A DNA stretch of 64,000 nt from Caulobacter sp. Root1455 (lineage in GTDB: Bacteria; Pseudomonadota; Alphaproteobacteria; Caulobacterales; Caulobacteraceae), in contig NZ_LMFQ01000001.1 in the NCBI RefSeq assembly GCF_001426905.1, forward strand, positions 434,001-498,000, given 5' to 3'. Position 1 is the stretch's first letter. The number at the start of each line of letters is the position of its first letter. Shown here one piece after another: positions 45,957 through 55,809 of the stretch. Below the pieces are notes generated by a model, which saw nothing but the letters and a program-made list of their open reading frames with translations, did no database searches and was not told where the DNA came from. Position numbers and translations under genes: made by a program.

Positions 45957-46931
45957 GTGACAGGGGTCCCGGGGTCCGCTATCGAGGCGCGCCTTTCGCC
46001 TTACAGGACCGCCGCCTTGACCGACGCCGCCGAGGAAGCGGGCTGGGCCACCGCCAAGACCCTGGCCGAAGCCCTGCCCTACATCCAGATCTACGACCGC
46101 GAGACGGTGGTGATCAAATATGGCGGCCACGCCATGGGCCAGGAGCAGGTGGCCAAGCTGTTCGCGGCCGACGCCGTGCTGCTCAAGCTGCTGGGCGTCC
46201 ACCCCGTCGTGGTGCACGGCGGCGGCCCGCAGATCAGCCGCATGCTCGACAAGGCCGGCGTCAAGTCGACCTTCGTCGACGGGCTGCGCGTCACCGACGA
46301 GGCGACGATGGAAGTGGCCGAGATGGTGCTGTCGGGCGCCATCAACAAGGAAATCGCCAACTGGATCACCCTGGCCGGGGCGGAAGCCGACGTGCGCGGC
46401 GTGGGCCTGTCGGGCAAGGACGCCCGGATGATCACCGCCGAGAAGGTGACCCGCACCCGCAAGGACCCGGACAGCAACATCGAACAGGCCGTCGACCTGG
46501 GCTTCGTGGGCGAGCCGACCAAGATCGACCCGCACATCATCCAGGCCCTGCTGACCTCGGAAACCGACTACATCCCGGTGATCGCCCCGATCGGCGTCTC
46601 CGAGGCCGGCCAGACCTTCAACATCAACGCCGACACCGTGGCCGGCGCGCTGGCGGGGGCGCTGAAGGCCAAGCGGATGCTGATGCTGACCGACATCGCC
46701 GGCGTGCTGGACGCCGACGGCCAGCTGATCCGCCAGATGACCGTCGCCGAGGCCCGCGGCCTGATCGCCAGCGGCGTGGCCAGCGGCGGCATGATCCCCA
46801 AGCTGGAGAACGCCATCCACGCGGTGGAAAACGGCGTCGAGGCCGTGGTCATCCTGGACGGACGCCGTCCCCACGCCATGCTGGTCGAACTGTTCAGCGA
46901 GCACGGCGCGGGTACGCTGATTTCGAAATGA
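45957..46931 (+). CDS. argB: Acetylglutamate kinase
   Basis: A 324-residue amino acid kinase that phosphorylates N-acetylglutamate, step two of arginine synthesis. Motifs are [11 protein letters not shown] near residue 52, [18 protein letters not shown] near residue 83, and [31 protein letters not shown]. The N-terminal 30 residues exceed the usual kinase core and are like the helix of arginine-regulated hexameric ArgB proteins, so feedback inhibition is likely. The start is GTG at 45957; no ATG fits. A repeat element separates it from the HAD gene. Confidence 0.95.
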   Translation: MTGVPGSAIEARLSPYRTAALTDAAEEAGWATAKTLAEALPYIQIYDRETVVIKYGGHAMGQEQVAKLFAADAVLLKLLGVHPVVVHGGGPQISRMLDKAGVKSTFVDGLRVTDEATMEVAEMVLSGAINKEIANWITLAGAEADVRGVGLSGKDARMITAEKVTRTRKDPDSNIEQAVDLGFVGEPTKIDPHIIQALLTSETDYIPVIAPIGVSEAGQTFNINADTVAGALAGALKAKRMLMLTDIAGVLDADGQLIRQMTVAEARGLIASGVASGGMIPKLENAIHAVENGVEAVVILDGRRPHAMLVELFSEHGAGTLISK

Positions 46932-46945
46932 GCATGACCGCTCTT

Positions 46946-47076
46946 CTCCTCCCCCGTGCAACGGGGGAGGTGGCGGCGAAGCCGACGGAGGGGGCGTCCA
47001 CCGCCACCACCCGACGCCCCCTCCGTCACGATGCGTATTCGCATCGCGCCACCTCCCCCGCTTCGCGAGGGAGGAG
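46946..47076. repeat. Intergenic inverted repeat, family C copy 2, supplying an RBS
   Basis: The arms CTCCTCCCCC (46946 onward) and GAGGGAGGAG (ending 47076) enclose GGCGGCGAAGCCGACGGAGGGGG-type sub-parts shared with 14753 and 61930. The right arm GGGAGGAG lies 4-11 bases before the ATG at 47080 and is the only Shine-Dalgarno-like sequence for that gene. Confidence 0.88.
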
Positions 47077-47079
47077 CTG

Positions 47080-47739
47080 ATGACCGCTGATCTCACCCAC
47101 GTCGAGACCTGGCTGTTCGACCTGGACAACACCCTCTATCCGGCCGAATGCGAATTCATGGCCCTGATCGAGGGCAAGATGACCGACTTCATGGAGAAGG
47201 CCACCGGCCTGCCCCGTGACGAGGCCCGGGCCATCCAGAAGCGCTACTACCACGAGCACGGCACCACCCTGGCCGGGCTGATGGCCCACCATGGCGTCGA
47301 GCCCAAGACGTTCCTGGACGAGGTGCACGACGTGTCGATGGACCGCCTGACGCCCGATCCGGCGCTGCGGGCGGCGATCGACGCCCTGCCCGGCCGCCGC
47401 CTGATCTTCACCAACGGCTCGCTGGGCCATGCCGACCGGGTGCTGAGCCATCTGGGCCTGGACCACCTGTTCGAGGACGTCTTCGCGATCGAGACGGCCG
47501 ACTACCTGCCCAAGCCGGCCATGGCGACGTTCGAGAAGGTGGTGGCCCGCCACGCGTTCGGCCCCAAGGCCACGGCCTTCTTCGAGGACAGCGAGAAGAA
47601 CCTCGCCCCCGCCGCCCTGCTGGGCATGACCACCGTCCTGGTCGGCGCCCACGCGGCCGCCTCGACCGCCGACTTCGTCCATCACCGCACGCACGACCTC
47701 GCCGGGTTCCTGACCTCGGCGCGCCTGAAGGAAGCCTGA
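47080..47739 (+). CDS. HAD-family pyrimidine 5'-nucleotidase
   Basis: A 219-residue phosphatase of the SDT1/pyrimidine 5'-nucleotidase branch of the HAD superfamily. It shows motif [12 protein letters not shown] with both catalytic aspartates, motif [23 protein letters not shown] (Lys, motif III) and FFEDSEKNL (motif IV). It likely dephosphorylates pyrimidine or other mononucleotides. It ends one base before the dapD start. Its ribosome binding site comes from the preceding repeat. Confidence 0.9.
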   Translation: MTADLTHVETWLFDLDNTLYPAECEFMALIEGKMTDFMEKATGLPRDEARAIQKRYYHEHGTTLAGLMAHHGVEPKTFLDEVHDVSMDRLTPDPALRAAIDALPGRRLIFTNGSLGHADRVLSHLGLDHLFEDVFAIETADYLPKPAMATFEKVVARHAFGPKATAFFEDSEKNLAPAALLGMTTVLVGAHAAASTADFVHHRTHDLAGFLTSARLKEA

Positions 47740-47740
47740 C

Positions 47741-48601
47741 ATGACCGCCCAGAATCCCTCTGGATTGACCCTTGCCGACCTGCAAGCCGAAGTCGAAGCC
47801 GCCTGGGAGGCCCGCGACGGCGTCTCCACCGCCACCACCGGCCCGGTGCGCACGGCGGTCGAGGAGACCCTGCTGCTGATCGACGCCGGCAAGGCGCGGG
47901 TGTCCGAGAAGATCGACGGCGAATGGACCACCCACCAGTGGCTGAAGAAGGCCGTGCTGCTGTCGTTCCGCCTGAACCCCAACAAGGTGATGCACGCCGG
48001 GACCATGGGCGGCGCGGTCGGTCCGTGGTGGGACAAGGTCCCCAACAAGTTCGACGGCTGGGACGCCCCGCGGTTCGAGGCCGCCGGCTTCCGCGCCGTG
48101 CCCGGCTCGATCGTCCGCCGCGGCGCCTATGTCGGCAAGAACGTCATCCTGATGCCGTCGTTCGTGAACATCGGCGCCTATGTCGACGACAGCACCATGG
48201 TCGACACCTGGGTGACGGTCGGCTCGTGCGCCCAGATCGGCAAGCGCGTCCACCTGTCGGGCGGCGTCGGCATCGGCGGCGTGCTGGAGCCCCTGCAGGC
48301 CAACCCGACCATCATCGAGGACGACTGCTTCATCGGCGCCCGTTCGGAAGTGGTCGAGGGCGTCGTGGTCGGCGAGGGCTCGGTCCTGTCGATGGGCGTG
48401 TTCATCTCGGCCTCGACCAAGATCGTCGACCGCGCCACCGGCCAGATCCACATGGGCAAGGTGCCGCCCTACAGCGTCGTCGTGCCCGGCAGCCTGCCCG
48501 ACCCCAAGGGCGGCCCCAGCCTGTCCTGCGCCGTGATCGTCAAGACCGTCGACGCCAAGACGCGGTCGAAGACCAGCATCAACGACCTGCTGCGGGACTA
48601 G
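47741..48601 (+). CDS. dapD: Tetrahydrodipicolinate N-succinyltransferase
   Basis: A 286-residue enzyme that succinylates tetrahydrodipicolinate in the lysine/diaminopimelate pathway. The C-terminal half is a left-handed beta-helix of hexapeptide repeats ([42 protein letters not shown]), and [34 protein letters not shown] is the family signature. It works just before DapC and DapE; dapE is 550 bp downstream. Cell-wall diaminopimelate depends on it. Confidence 0.97.
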   Translation: MTAQNPSGLTLADLQAEVEAAWEARDGVSTATTGPVRTAVEETLLLIDAGKARVSEKIDGEWTTHQWLKKAVLLSFRLNPNKVMHAGTMGGAVGPWWDKVPNKFDGWDAPRFEAAGFRAVPGSIVRRGAYVGKNVILMPSFVNIGAYVDDSTMVDTWVTVGSCAQIGKRVHLSGGVGIGGVLEPLQANPTIIEDDCFIGARSEVVEGVVVGEGSVLSMGVFISASTKIVDRATGQIHMGKVPPYSVVVPGSLPDPKGGPSLSCAVIVKTVDAKTRSKTSINDLLRD

Positions 48602-48612
48602 GAACAGCGGCC

Positions 48613-48639
48613 GGGGACATGCCCTCGCGGCGTGTCCTC
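48613..48639. repeat. Intergenic inverted repeat, family F copy 3
   Basis: GGGGACATGCCC and GGCGTGTCCTC form a short hairpin nearly identical to those at 9745-9820. It fills the 41-bp gap between the convergent ends of dapD and the cupin gene and may terminate both. Confidence 0.75.
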
Positions 48640-48642
48640 GCT

Positions 48643-49098
48643 CTAGTACGGCGTCCCGTCCTTGCGCCGGTAGAAGTCCTCCCCCGCCCGCGCGACCATG
48701 TCGATGTCGCTGTAGGTGCAGGTGTCCTGATCGGGTCGCCGCGAACCCATCTCCAGCAGCACCGCCTCGCGGTCCGAGCGATTCTCCAGGTGGTGGCCGC
48801 TCTCGATCCCGGCCTTGAAGCCCGCGCAGTCGCCCGGCCGCAGCACCGTCTCGCCGCCATCCTCGACCAGCACGACCTCGCCTTCGACCACCCAGACGAA
48901 CTCGTCCTCGGCCGAATGCCAGTGGCGCTGGCTGCTCCATTGGCCCGGCGGCAGGCGCATCAGGTTGACGCCGAACTGGTCGAGGCCCGCGAGGTCGCCA
49001 AGGGCCCAGCGCTGCCGGTCCCGGCACTTCGCGTCGTGGGGCGGCGGATAGTCGGTCCCAACGCGCGTGGGGGCGGCGGGGATGTCGATCTTGGGCAT
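48643..49098 (-). CDS. Cupin-domain protein
   Basis: A 151-residue single-cupin protein. The metal motif 1 is [22 protein letters not shown] near residue 58 (HxH then Glu) and motif 2 is [21 protein letters not shown] with the last His. Such proteins range from sugar isomerases to dioxygenases; the function here is unknown. I chose ATG at 49098 (MPKIDIP); the frame remains open far upstream on the complement of dapE. It is the only leftward gene in the dap region and is divergent from dapE across 52 bp. Confidence 0.87.
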   Translation of the reverse strand: MPKIDIPAAPTRVGTDYPPPHDAKCRDRQRWALGDLAGLDQFGVNLMRLPPGQWSSQRHWHSAEDEFVWVVEGEVVLVEDGGETVLRPGDCAGFKAGIESGHHLENRSDREAVLLEMGSRRPDQDTCTYSDIDMVARAGEDFYRRKDGTPY

Positions 49099-49150
49099 GG
49101 CGGCGTTCTCGTGTTTGCGTCGGGCGCCAGGGGAGCCTAAAGCCAGGACA

Positions 49151-50320
49151 ATGACTGACAACAGCCTCTCCCTCGACCCCGTCGCGCTTGATCCAGTGGC
49201 CTTGGCCCAGGCCCTGATCCGCCGCCCGTCCGTGACCCCGGCCGACGAAGGGGCGATGGACGTGCTGCAGCGGCAGCTGGAGGCCATGGGCTTCAATTGC
49301 CGGCGCATGAAGTTCGGCGAGATCGAGAACCTCTACGCCCGGCGCGGAACGGCGCGGCCCAACCTCTGCTTCGCGGGCCACACCGACGTGGTGCCGGTCG
49401 GCGACAGCGCGGCCTGGACCGCGGGGCCCTTCGAGGCCGAGATCAAGGACGGCGTGCTCTACGGCCGCGGGGCGGTGGACATGAAGAGCGCCATCGCCGC
49501 CTTCGTCGCCGCCGTGTCACGCCTGCCCCAGGACCTGCCGGGCTCGCTGAGCTTCCTGATCACCGGCGACGAGGAGGGCGTGGCCGAGGACGGCACCGTC
49601 CGCGTCGTCCAGGCCCTGGCCGCCGAGGGCGAGGTCATCGACCACTGCATCGTCGGCGAGCCGACCAGCGCCAACCTGCTGGGCGACATGGTCAAGATCG
49701 GCCGGCGCGGCAGCATCAACGCCTGGATCGCCGTGGACGGCCGGCAGGGCCACGTGGCCTATCCACACCGCGCCGCCAACCCGATCCCGGTGATGGTCGA
49801 CATCCTCTCGCGCCTGCAGAGCCGGGCGCTGGACGACGGCTATGCGGGCTTCCAGCCGTCGAACCTGGAAGTCACCACGGTCGATGTCGGCAACACCGCC
49901 ACCAACGTCATTCCCGCCTCGGCCAAGGCCCGGATCAACATCCGCTTCAACCCGGCCCACAAGGGCAAGGACCTGCAGGCCTGGATCGAGCACGAGTGCC
50001 GCGAGGCCGCCGAGGGCTTCTCGGGCCGGGTCGAGGCGCTGTGCAAGATCAGCGGCGAGGCCTTCCTGACCGAGCCGGGCGCCTTCACCGACGTGATCGT
50101 CGCCGCCGTCGGCGACGCCACGGGCCGGGCGCCCGAGCTGTCGACCACGGGCGGCACCAGCGACGCGCGGTTCATCCGCAGCCTGTGCCCCGTGGTCGAG
50201 TTCGGCCTGGTCGGGGCTACCATGCACGCGGTCGACGAGCGCGTTCCGGTTCAGGAGGTCCAGGACCTGGCCAACATCTACCAAGCCCTGATCGGCCGCT
50301 ATTTCGCGGCCTTCGCCTGA
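49151..50320 (+). CDS. dapE: Succinyl-diaminopimelate desuccinylase
   Basis: A 389-residue M20-family di-zinc amidohydrolase that releases LL-diaminopimelate from its succinyl form. Zinc ligands are seen in [40 protein letters not shown] (catalytic Glu pair), and the C-terminal [13 protein letters not shown]. The dimerisation domain spans about residues 180-290. AGGA precedes ATG 49151. The stop codon overlaps the EamA start (TGATG). Confidence 0.97.
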   Translation: MTDNSLSLDPVALDPVALAQALIRRPSVTPADEGAMDVLQRQLEAMGFNCRRMKFGEIENLYARRGTARPNLCFAGHTDVVPVGDSAAWTAGPFEAEIKDGVLYGRGAVDMKSAIAAFVAAVSRLPQDLPGSLSFLITGDEEGVAEDGTVRVVQALAAEGEVIDHCIVGEPTSANLLGDMVKIGRRGSINAWIAVDGRQGHVAYPHRAANPIPVMVDILSRLQSRALDDGYAGFQPSNLEVTTVDVGNTATNVIPASAKARINIRFNPAHKGKDLQAWIEHECREAAEGFSGRVEALCKISGEAFLTEPGAFTDVIVAAVGDATGRAPELSTTGGTSDARFIRSLCPVVEFGLVGATMHAVDERVPVQEVQDLANIYQALIGRYFAAFA

Positions 50321-50760
50321 TGGGCCGCGCCGCCCTGACGAGCTGGCCCTTCTGGGCGCTCGCCTCGGCGGTGTTCGCGGCCCTGACCGCCATCCTAGCC
50401 AAGGTCGGGATCGACGGCGTCGGCTCCAACCTGGCCACCTTCATCCGCACCGTGGTGATCCTGGCCTTCGCGGCCCTGATCCTGACGGTCGCCGGCGAAT
50501 GGCGCGCGCCGGGCTCGATCGCGCCGCGCTCGTGGCTGTTCCTGGTGCTGTCGGGCCTGGCCACCGGGGCCTCGTGGCTCTGCTATTTCCGGGCCCTGAA
50601 GCTGGGCGAGGCGGCCAAGGTCGCGCCGGTCGACAAGCTTTCCGTCGTGTTCGTGGCGATCATCGCCGCCGTGTTCCTGGGCGAGAAGCTGTCGGCCCTG
50701 AACTGGCTGGGCGTGGCCCTGATCGCGGCCGGGGCGGTGCTGGTGGCCCTAAGATTTTGA
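50320..50760 (+). CDS. Single-domain EamA/DMT transporter
   Basis: A 146-residue membrane protein with five hydrophobic helices forming one EamA unit: WPFWALASAVFAALTAILAKVGIDGVGSNLATFIRT, FLVLSGLATGASWLCYFRALKLGEAAKVAPVDKLS and FLGEKLSALNWLGVALIAAGAVL. Most DMT exporters carry two such units; this one is half-size and would need to pair. It may export metabolites, possibly amino acids given dapE, with which it shares a one-base overlap (TGATG). The substrate is unknown. Confidence 0.9.
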   Translation: MGRAALTSWPFWALASAVFAALTAILAKVGIDGVGSNLATFIRTVVILAFAALILTVAGEWRAPGSIAPRSWLFLVLSGLATGASWLCYFRALKLGEAAKVAPVDKLSVVFVAIIAAVFLGEKLSALNWLGVALIAAGAVLVALRF

Positions 50761-50776
50761 GGGGGCGGATCTAGGC

Positions 50777-51697
50777 ATGGACGAGCTTTCGATCGCCGAC
50801 GTCCTGGCCGAGGTGGCCGTGCTGGTGAAGCCGTACTTCGGCCGGGGCCGGCCCGCCGACTACATTCCGGAGCTGGCCTGCGTGCCGCCCGGCAAGTTCG
50901 GCATGGCCGTGCGGCTGGTCTCGGGCGAGGAGGCGGTGATCGGCGACGCCGACGAGGGCTTCTCGGTCCAGAGCATCACCAAGGTGTTCTCGCTCGGGCT
51001 GGCCCTGAACCGCTTCGGCGACGAGGTCTGGACCCGGGTCGGCAAGGAGCCGTCGGGCACGCCGTTCAACCACCTCTCCCAGCTGGAGGCCGAGGCGGGC
51101 GTGCCGCGCAACCCGTTCATCAACGCCGGGGCCCTGGCGATCTGCGACCAGCTGATGGACGTGGTCCCGGATCCGGCCGCCCTGGTGCGCGGCTTCGCGG
51201 GCTTCCTGGCCGGCGAGAAGGTCGAGATCGACGAGACCGTGGCGGCCTCCGAGCTGGCCAACGCCCACCAGAACCGGGCCATCGCCAACCTGATGCGCGG
51301 CAAGGGCACGATCACCCACGATCCCGAGGCCGTGGTCGCCGCCTATTGCCGCCAGTGCGCCCTGACCATGAGCTGCCGACAGCTGGCCCGCGCCATGCTG
51401 CCCCTGGCGGCCGGCGGCTTCTCGCCGATCGTCGAGGAGACGATCTTCCCCGAGCGCCTGTCGCGTCGCCTGAACGCCCTGCTGCTGACCTGCGGCATCT
51501 ATGACAGCGTCGGCAGCTTCGCCTACCGCGTCGGCCTGCCGGCCAAGAGCGGGGTCGGCGGCGGCATCGTGGCCATCGCGCCCGGCAAGGCGGCGATCGC
51601 GGTGTGGTCGCCGGAGCTGGACCGCTTTGGCACCTCGGTGGTGGGCACGGCGGCGCTGGAGCGGTTCAGCCAGCTGACCAACTGCTCGGTGCTGTAG
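50777..51697 (+). CDS. glsA: Glutaminase
   Basis: A 306-residue enzyme of the serine-dependent beta-lactamase-like fold that hydrolyses glutamine to glutamate and ammonia. The nucleophile motif is FSVQSITKVFSLGLALN (Ser-x-x-Lys) near residue 64; GTPFNHLSQLE, NPFINAGALAI, NAHQNRAIANLM and YDSVGSFAYRVGLPAKSGVGGGI are family segments. It lies 16 bp after the EamA gene, so the two may be co-transcribed. Confidence 0.95.
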   Translation: MDELSIADVLAEVAVLVKPYFGRGRPADYIPELACVPPGKFGMAVRLVSGEEAVIGDADEGFSVQSITKVFSLGLALNRFGDEVWTRVGKEPSGTPFNHLSQLEAEAGVPRNPFINAGALAICDQLMDVVPDPAALVRGFAGFLAGEKVEIDETVAASELANAHQNRAIANLMRGKGTITHDPEAVVAAYCRQCALTMSCRQLARAMLPLAAGGFSPIVEETIFPERLSRRLNALLLTCGIYDSVGSFAYRVGLPAKSGVGGGIVAIAPGKAAIAVWSPELDRFGTSVVGTAALERFSQLTNCSVL

Positions 51698-51773
51698 GGG
51701 CGAAGCTTCCCGAGTTGCGACGGATCAAGGGCCCGGCGGCCAGGGTCTGTCATAGGCGGCGCAGGAGCTCCGC

Positions 51774-52352
51774 ATGACCAAACGCATCCTCGTTCTTCTG
51801 GGCCATCCGGACGGCCGCCCCGAACGGTTCGGCAACGCCCTGGCGACCGCCTACGCCGAGGCCGCGACGGCCGCCGGCCACATGGTCCGGCGCATCAACC
51901 TGGCCGATGTCGATACGCCCTTTGTCGAGGGGCAGTGGGAGTTCGAGAGCCCGCCGCCGCCGCACATCGTCGCCGTGCAGGAAGACATCCTGTGGGCCGA
52001 ACACATCGTGCTGCTGTTTCCGCTGTGGCTCGGCGCGACCCCGGCCAGGCTGAAGGCCCTGCTCGAGCAGGTGTTCCGCGCCGGCTTCGGCTTCACGGTC
52101 GGTCCCAAGGGCTGGAGCTCCAAGCTGAAGGGACGGTCGGCGCGCCTGGTCGTCACCATGGGCATGCCCGCCTTCGTCTTCCGGCTGGTGTTCGGGTCGC
52201 ACGGCCTGCTGGCGCTGGACACGGGCGTGCTGAGGCTGGCCGGCCTGTCGCCCGTCCGGAAATCGGTGATCGGCGGGGTCGAGGCGATCGGTCCCAAGGC
52301 GCGACTGCGCTGGCTGGCCAAGATGCGGCGCCTGGGCAAGCTGGGCGGCTAG
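51774..52352 (+). CDS. NAD(P)H-dependent flavodoxin-fold oxidoreductase
   Basis: A 192-residue protein of the NQO2/KefF/MdaB-like quinone reductase group. It opens KRILVLLGHPDGRPERFGNALATAYAEAA (FMN phosphate region), followed by WEFESPPPPHIVAVQEDILWAEHIVLLFPLWLGATPARLKALLEQV, the usual flavin and dimer segment. It probably reduces quinones by two electrons in the cytoplasm. It has its own 76-bp upstream gap. Confidence 0.9.
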   Translation: MTKRILVLLGHPDGRPERFGNALATAYAEAATAAGHMVRRINLADVDTPFVEGQWEFESPPPPHIVAVQEDILWAEHIVLLFPLWLGATPARLKALLEQVFRAGFGFTVGPKGWSSKLKGRSARLVVTMGMPAFVFRLVFGSHGLLALDTGVLRLAGLSPVRKSVIGGVEAIGPKARLRWLAKMRRLGKLGG

Positions 52353-52441
52353 ATCGGGTGGCACTGGGGTCATTGAGTCAGATCAAGGCCAACCGCCGTC
52401 GACCGCGCGAAGCTTCACCGTTCATGCAACGGAGAGCTTCC

Positions 52442-52549
52442 ATGACACCTTTTCTCGCCCTCGTGCTCGCCGCCTTCGGCGCCTTCATGCTGGCCCTGGC
52501 CGTCGGCCAGATCCAGACGGCGCGGGCCGAGCGGGCCAGGAAGCGCTAG
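52442..52549 (+). CDS. Putative 35-residue membrane peptide
   Basis: A small ORF with ATG 52442 preceded by GGAGAG at a normal distance. It encodes one hydrophobic helix (FLALVLAAFGAFMLALAVG) followed by a positively charged tail RAERARKR, the expected topology of a single-span inner membrane peptide. It sits alone between the oxidoreductase gene and a repeat element. No family was recognised. Confidence 0.5.
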   Translation: MTPFLALVLAAFGAFMLALAVGQIQTARAERARKR

Positions 52550-52585
52550 GGCATATCGACATTCACGTCCGGTGCGGTGCGTGGT

Positions 52586-52672
52586 CCTCGTCCTTCGACA
52601 GGCTCAGGATGAGGACCCTTCACAAGTCCGGGCTGTAGAAAAATCTCATCCCGAGCCTGTCGAAGGACGAGG
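52586..52672. repeat. Intergenic inverted repeat, family A variant
   Basis: The arms CCTCGTCCTTCGACAGGCTC (52586-52605) and GAGCCTGTCGAAGGACGAGG (52653-52672) are perfect complements with inner CAGGATGAG / CTCATCCCG. It lies at the convergent end of the small peptide gene and truA. It shares the GTCCTTCGA and CTCAGGATGAGGA cores with 7776 and 62592. Confidence 0.9.
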
Positions 52673-52690
52673 TCTCGTGCTGAAGGCTTC

Positions 52691-53440
52691 CTAGCCCTCG
52701 CCCTCGTACCCGACGCCCGTCAGGTACAGCCCGTCGGACGGCGCCACCGGTCCGCAGGCCGTGCGGTCCCTGGCCTCCAGCGCCGCGCGCACGTCGTCGG
52801 CGCTCCACCGCCCGACCCCGACCTCGACCAGGGTGCCGGTCATCGACCGCACCTGGCGGTGCAGGAACGAGCGGGCCTCGAACACCAAATGGACCTCGTC
52901 GCCGACGCGGAACACCCGGGCTACGTCCAGGGTCTTCAGCGGCGACTTCGACTGGCAGGCCATGTCGCGGAACGTCGTGAAGTCGTGCGGGCCCACCAGG
53001 GCCTGGGCGGCGGCGTGCATGGCGTCGGCGTCGATGGGCTTCTTGACGTGCCAGACCTTGCCCTTGTCCAGGGCCGGCGGGGCGCGGCGGTTGAGGATGC
53101 GGTACAGGTAGCGTCGCTCATTGGCCGAGAACCGGGCGTGCCAGCCCTCGGGCGCGACGGCGCAGTCCAGCACGCTGACCGCCTCGCGCACCAGGTGGGC
53201 GTTCAGCGCGTTCATCACCGTCTCGGCCGGCCAGTCGCGCTCCAGATCGACCTGCACCACCTGGCCCGTCGCATGGACGCCGGTGTCGGTGCGGCCGGCG
53301 GCGGCGATGCGGATCGCCTGACCGCTGAAGGCCTTCACCGCCGCCTCGATCGCGCCCTGCACCGACGGCTGCGAGGCCTGGGCCTGGAAGCCGTTATAGG
53401 GCCGGCCGTCATATTCGATCGTCAGGCGGTAGCGGGGCAT
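52691..53440 (-). CDS. truA: tRNA pseudouridine(38-40) synthase
   Basis: A 249-residue TruA. The catalytic aspartate is in [20 protein letters not shown] near residue 52, and the N-terminal [18 protein letters not shown] and C-terminal [18 protein letters not shown] motifs are typical. It modifies the anticodon arm of several tRNAs. The start overlaps the fmt stop by one base (TGATG on the minus strand), so the two are coupled. Confidence 0.97.
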   Translation of the reverse strand: MPRYRLTIEYDGRPYNGFQAQASQPSVQGAIEAAVKAFSGQAIRIAAAGRTDTGVHATGQVVQVDLERDWPAETVMNALNAHLVREAVSVLDCAVAPEGWHARFSANERRYLYRILNRRAPPALDKGKVWHVKKPIDADAMHAAAQALVGPHDFTTFRDMACQSKSPLKTLDVARVFRVGDEVHLVFEARSFLHRQVRSMTGTLVEVGVGRWSADDVRAALEARDRTACGPVAPSDGLYLTGVGYEGEG

Positions 53441-54381
53441 CAGGCCAGGACCGTTCCGGCCGTCAGCGGGAAGCCGCGCACGAAGACCTCGGCGTCCTGG
53501 GCCCCCTTGCCCTCGCGCTGGGCCTTGAGCAGGCGCACCGCGCCGTCGCCGCAGGCGATCAGCAGGGCGTCGTCGAGGGCGTGGCCGGGAACGCCCCCCT
53601 CTTCGATATCGGCGCCGTCCTCGACCCGCGACAGCAAGGCCTTCACGCGGACCGGGCCCTTGTCCGACGGCGCCTCGAACCAGGCGCCGGGGAACGGCGA
53701 CAGGCCGCGGATGTGGCGGTCGACCTCGGCGGCCGGGCGGGTCCAGTCGATGCGGGCCTCGGCGGCCTTGATCTTCTTGGCGTAGGTCACGCCCTCTTCC
53801 GCCTGCGCGACCTCGCGGGCCCCGCCGCGTTCGATGGCGGCCAGGGCGATCGGCAGCAGGCGCGAGCCGACGGCGGCCAGCTTGTCGTGCAGGGTTCCGG
53901 CGGTCTCCAGGGCGTCGATCCGCACCTGTTCGCCCATCAGCACCGGGCCTTCGTCCAGGCCCTCGCTCATCCGCATCACCTGGACGCCGGTCACCGCGTC
54001 GCCGGCCATGATCGCGCGCTGGATCGGCGCCGCGCCGCGCCAGCGGGGCAGCAGGCTGGCGTGCAGGTTGAAGCAGCCCAGGCGCGGGGCCTCCAGCACG
54101 TCGCGGACCAGGATCTGGCCGAAGGCCACGACCACGGCGGCGTCGAGGTCGAGCGCGCGGAAGGCCTCGATCTCCTCCGGGGTCTTCATCGACGCCGGGG
54201 TGCGCACCGGCAGGCCCAGGATTTGCGCGAAAGCGTGGACCGGCGAGGGCTTCAGGTCCTGGCCGCGGCCGCGCGGGGCGGGCGGCTGGGAATAGACGCA
54301 GGCGATCTCGTGGCCGGCGGCGACGAGCTCGGCCAGGCAGGCGACGGAGAATTCGGGGGTTCCGAGAAAGGCGAGGCGCAT
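53440..54381 (-). CDS. fmt: Methionyl-tRNA formyltransferase
   Basis: A 313-residue enzyme that formylates initiator Met-tRNA. It starts [20 protein letters not shown]; the catalytic region is [23 protein letters not shown] with the SLLPRWRG loop, followed by [17 protein letters not shown]. The C-terminal OB-like domain starts near residue 205. It pairs functionally with def, which is just upstream on the same strand but separated by a divergent lipoprotein gene. Confidence 0.97.
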   Translation of the reverse strand: MRLAFLGTPEFSVACLAELVAAGHEIACVYSQPPAPRGRGQDLKPSPVHAFAQILGLPVRTPASMKTPEEIEAFRALDLDAAVVVAFGQILVRDVLEAPRLGCFNLHASLLPRWRGAAPIQRAIMAGDAVTGVQVMRMSEGLDEGPVLMGEQVRIDALETAGTLHDKLAAVGSRLLPIALAAIERGGAREVAQAEEGVTYAKKIKAAEARIDWTRPAAEVDRHIRGLSPFPGAWFEAPSDKGPVRVKALLSRVEDGADIEEGGVPGHALDDALLIACGDGAVRLLKAQREGKGAQDAEVFVRGFPLTAGTVLA

Positions 54382-54427
54382 GAGCGTCGTTTAGCCGCCC
54401 AGCCCTCCTGGGGAAAGCTTGAGAGTC

Positions 54428-54452
54428 GGAACCTTCACCATGGACCGCCGTT
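54428..54452 (+). promoter_or_regulatory. EcfG/SigT-type promoter for the small lipoprotein gene
   Basis: GGAAC (54428-54432) and CGTT (54449-54452) are separated by exactly 16 bases. It is the only other clear match to this consensus that I found in intergenic DNA of the window, besides the one before lovK. It lies about 32 bp before the lipoprotein ATG. Confidence 0.72.
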
Positions 54453-54483
54453 CTATGAGCGACCTTTCCAAGGAGGAAACGCC

Positions 54484-54843
54484 ATGCGCTCCATCACCCT
54501 CTTCGCCGTCGCCGGCTTGGCCGCCCTGTCGCTGGCCGCCTGCTCGGACGAGCACGCCACCCAGATCAAGGAAGGCGCCAAGGCCGCCGGCAGCGAGATC
54601 AAGCAGGCCGCCACCGACATCAAGAACGATCCCGACGTCAAGGAAGCCGGCACGGCCCTGAAGGAAAGCACCGAGGAAGCCGCCGCCGACGCCAAGGTCG
54701 CGGCCGGCGAGGCGGTCGACAAGGCCAAGGAAGCCGGCGCCAAGGCCGGTCAGGAAACCAAGGAAGCGGCGGCCGACATCAACGCCGACGCCAAGAAGGC
54801 CGGCTCGAACGTCAAGAAGGACGTCCACGAGGCGACGAAGTAG
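54484..54843 (+). CDS. Small Ala/Lys/Glu-rich helical lipoprotein
   Basis: A 119-residue protein with a strong AAGGAGG ribosome site. The signal ends in a lipobox LSLAACSD with Cys near residue 20, so it is probably lipid-anchored. The mature part has almost no hydrophobic core and consists of repeating A-K-E/D heptad-like units ([38 protein letters not shown]), like YtxH/LEA-type or CsbD-like stress proteins. A SigT-type promoter upstream supports a stress role. It is convergent with def across element F4. Confidence 0.82.
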   Translation: MRSITLFAVAGLAALSLAACSDEHATQIKEGAKAAGSEIKQAATDIKNDPDVKEAGTALKESTEEAAADAKVAAGEAVDKAKEAGAKAGQETKEAAADINADAKKAGSNVKKDVHEATK

Positions 54844-54859
54844 GTCTCGGGGTGGAGAT

Positions 54860-54926
54860 GGGGACGCACACTCACGGCAAGGACCGTGACCATACGTCCT
54901 CGAACGTGGGGTGAGTGTGTGTCCCC
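54860..54926. repeat. Intergenic inverted repeat, family F variant
   Basis: GGGGACGCACACTCAC (54860-54875) pairs with GTGAGTGTGTGTCCCC (54911-54926) around an inner CACGGC/ACCGTG part. It lies between the convergent ends of the lipoprotein gene and def and may act as a bidirectional terminator. Confidence 0.75.
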
Positions 54927-54944
54927 CGCGTCGTCCGCTGAGCC

Positions 54945-55466
54945 TTAGGCCGCCCGGCGCGCCTTCTTGACCTTGGAAATCGCCCGGTCGCGCTTCAGGC
55001 GCGACAGGTGGTCGATGAACAGCACGCCCTTGAGGTGGTCCATCTCGTGCTGGATGCAGACCGCGAACAGTTCCTCGGCCTCTTCCTCGACGGCTTCGCC
55101 CTTGTAGTTCAGGTAGCTGATCTTGACCTTGGCCGGCCGCTCGACGGCGTCGTAGACCTCGGGCACCGACAGGCAGCCTTCCTCGTATTCGAACAGCTCT
55201 TCGGACGCCCAGGTGATCTTGGGATTGACGAAGTAGCGGGGGGCCGGTTCCTCGCCCTCGCGGGCCAGGTCCATGACGATCACATTGACCAGCTCGCCGA
55301 CCTGCACGGCCGCCAGGCCGATGCCGGGGGCGTCGTACATGGTCTCCAGCATGTCGTCCATCAGCGCGCGCAGGGCGTCATCGACGGCGGGCACGTCCTT
55401 GGAGACTTGCTTCAGGATCGCCAGATCGGCGGCGTTATCGACGGTGAGGATGCGACGGATGGCCAT
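54945..55466 (-). CDS. def: Peptide deformylase
   Basis: A 173-residue metalloenzyme that removes the N-formyl group from new proteins. All three motifs are present: [10 protein letters not shown] near residue 50, EGCLSVP with the metal cysteine near residue 100, and the HEMDHLKG metal/catalytic motif near residue 143. Length is normal. It is leftward and separate from fmt. Confidence 0.97.
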   Translation of the reverse strand: MAIRRILTVDNAADLAILKQVSKDVPAVDDALRALMDDMLETMYDAPGIGLAAVQVGELVNVIVMDLAREGEEPAPRYFVNPKITWASEELFEYEEGCLSVPEVYDAVERPAKVKISYLNYKGEAVEEEAEELFAVCIQHEMDHLKGVLFIDHLSRLKRDRAISKVKKARRAA

Positions 55467-55524
55467 GACGACAGTCAGGTAAGGTCCGCGCGGTTCAGCG
55501 TCAAGGCGACGGAAGGGCGCGGGA

Positions 55525-55800
55525 CTACGGAGCTCTGAGCGCGATCATCATCGCGAAGATCTGCCAAGCCAGCACGCAGATGGCGCTGACCAGGATCAAG
55601 GCCGGCATGCCCAGGGCCTTCACCCGGCCCTGGAGCAGCTTTTCGAACCGCTCGGTCTCGACGGCCCGCTCGATCTTGGCCTTGCCGTAGGACTTACTGA
55701 CCAGCACGCCCGTGCGCCGCGCGTTCAGCACGGTCAGGCCCTGGGTCAGCAGCATGTAGAGCGACGCGATGATGGCGCCGGCGCAGGCGAGGAAGATCAT
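55525..55800 (-). CDS. Two-helix membrane protein of unknown function
   Basis: A 91-residue protein with an N-terminal helix ([20 protein letters not shown]), a central charged region [20 protein letters not shown], and a C-terminal helix ([21 protein letters not shown]). No family was recognised. It starts nine bases after the rmuC stop on the same strand, so the two are probably co-transcribed. Confidence 0.75.
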   Translation of the reverse strand: MIFLACAGAIIASLYMLLTQGLTVLNARRTGVLVSKSYGKAKIERAVETERFEKLLQGRVKALGMPALILVSAICVLAWQIFAMMIALRAP

Positions 55801-55809
55801 GCCGTCAGG

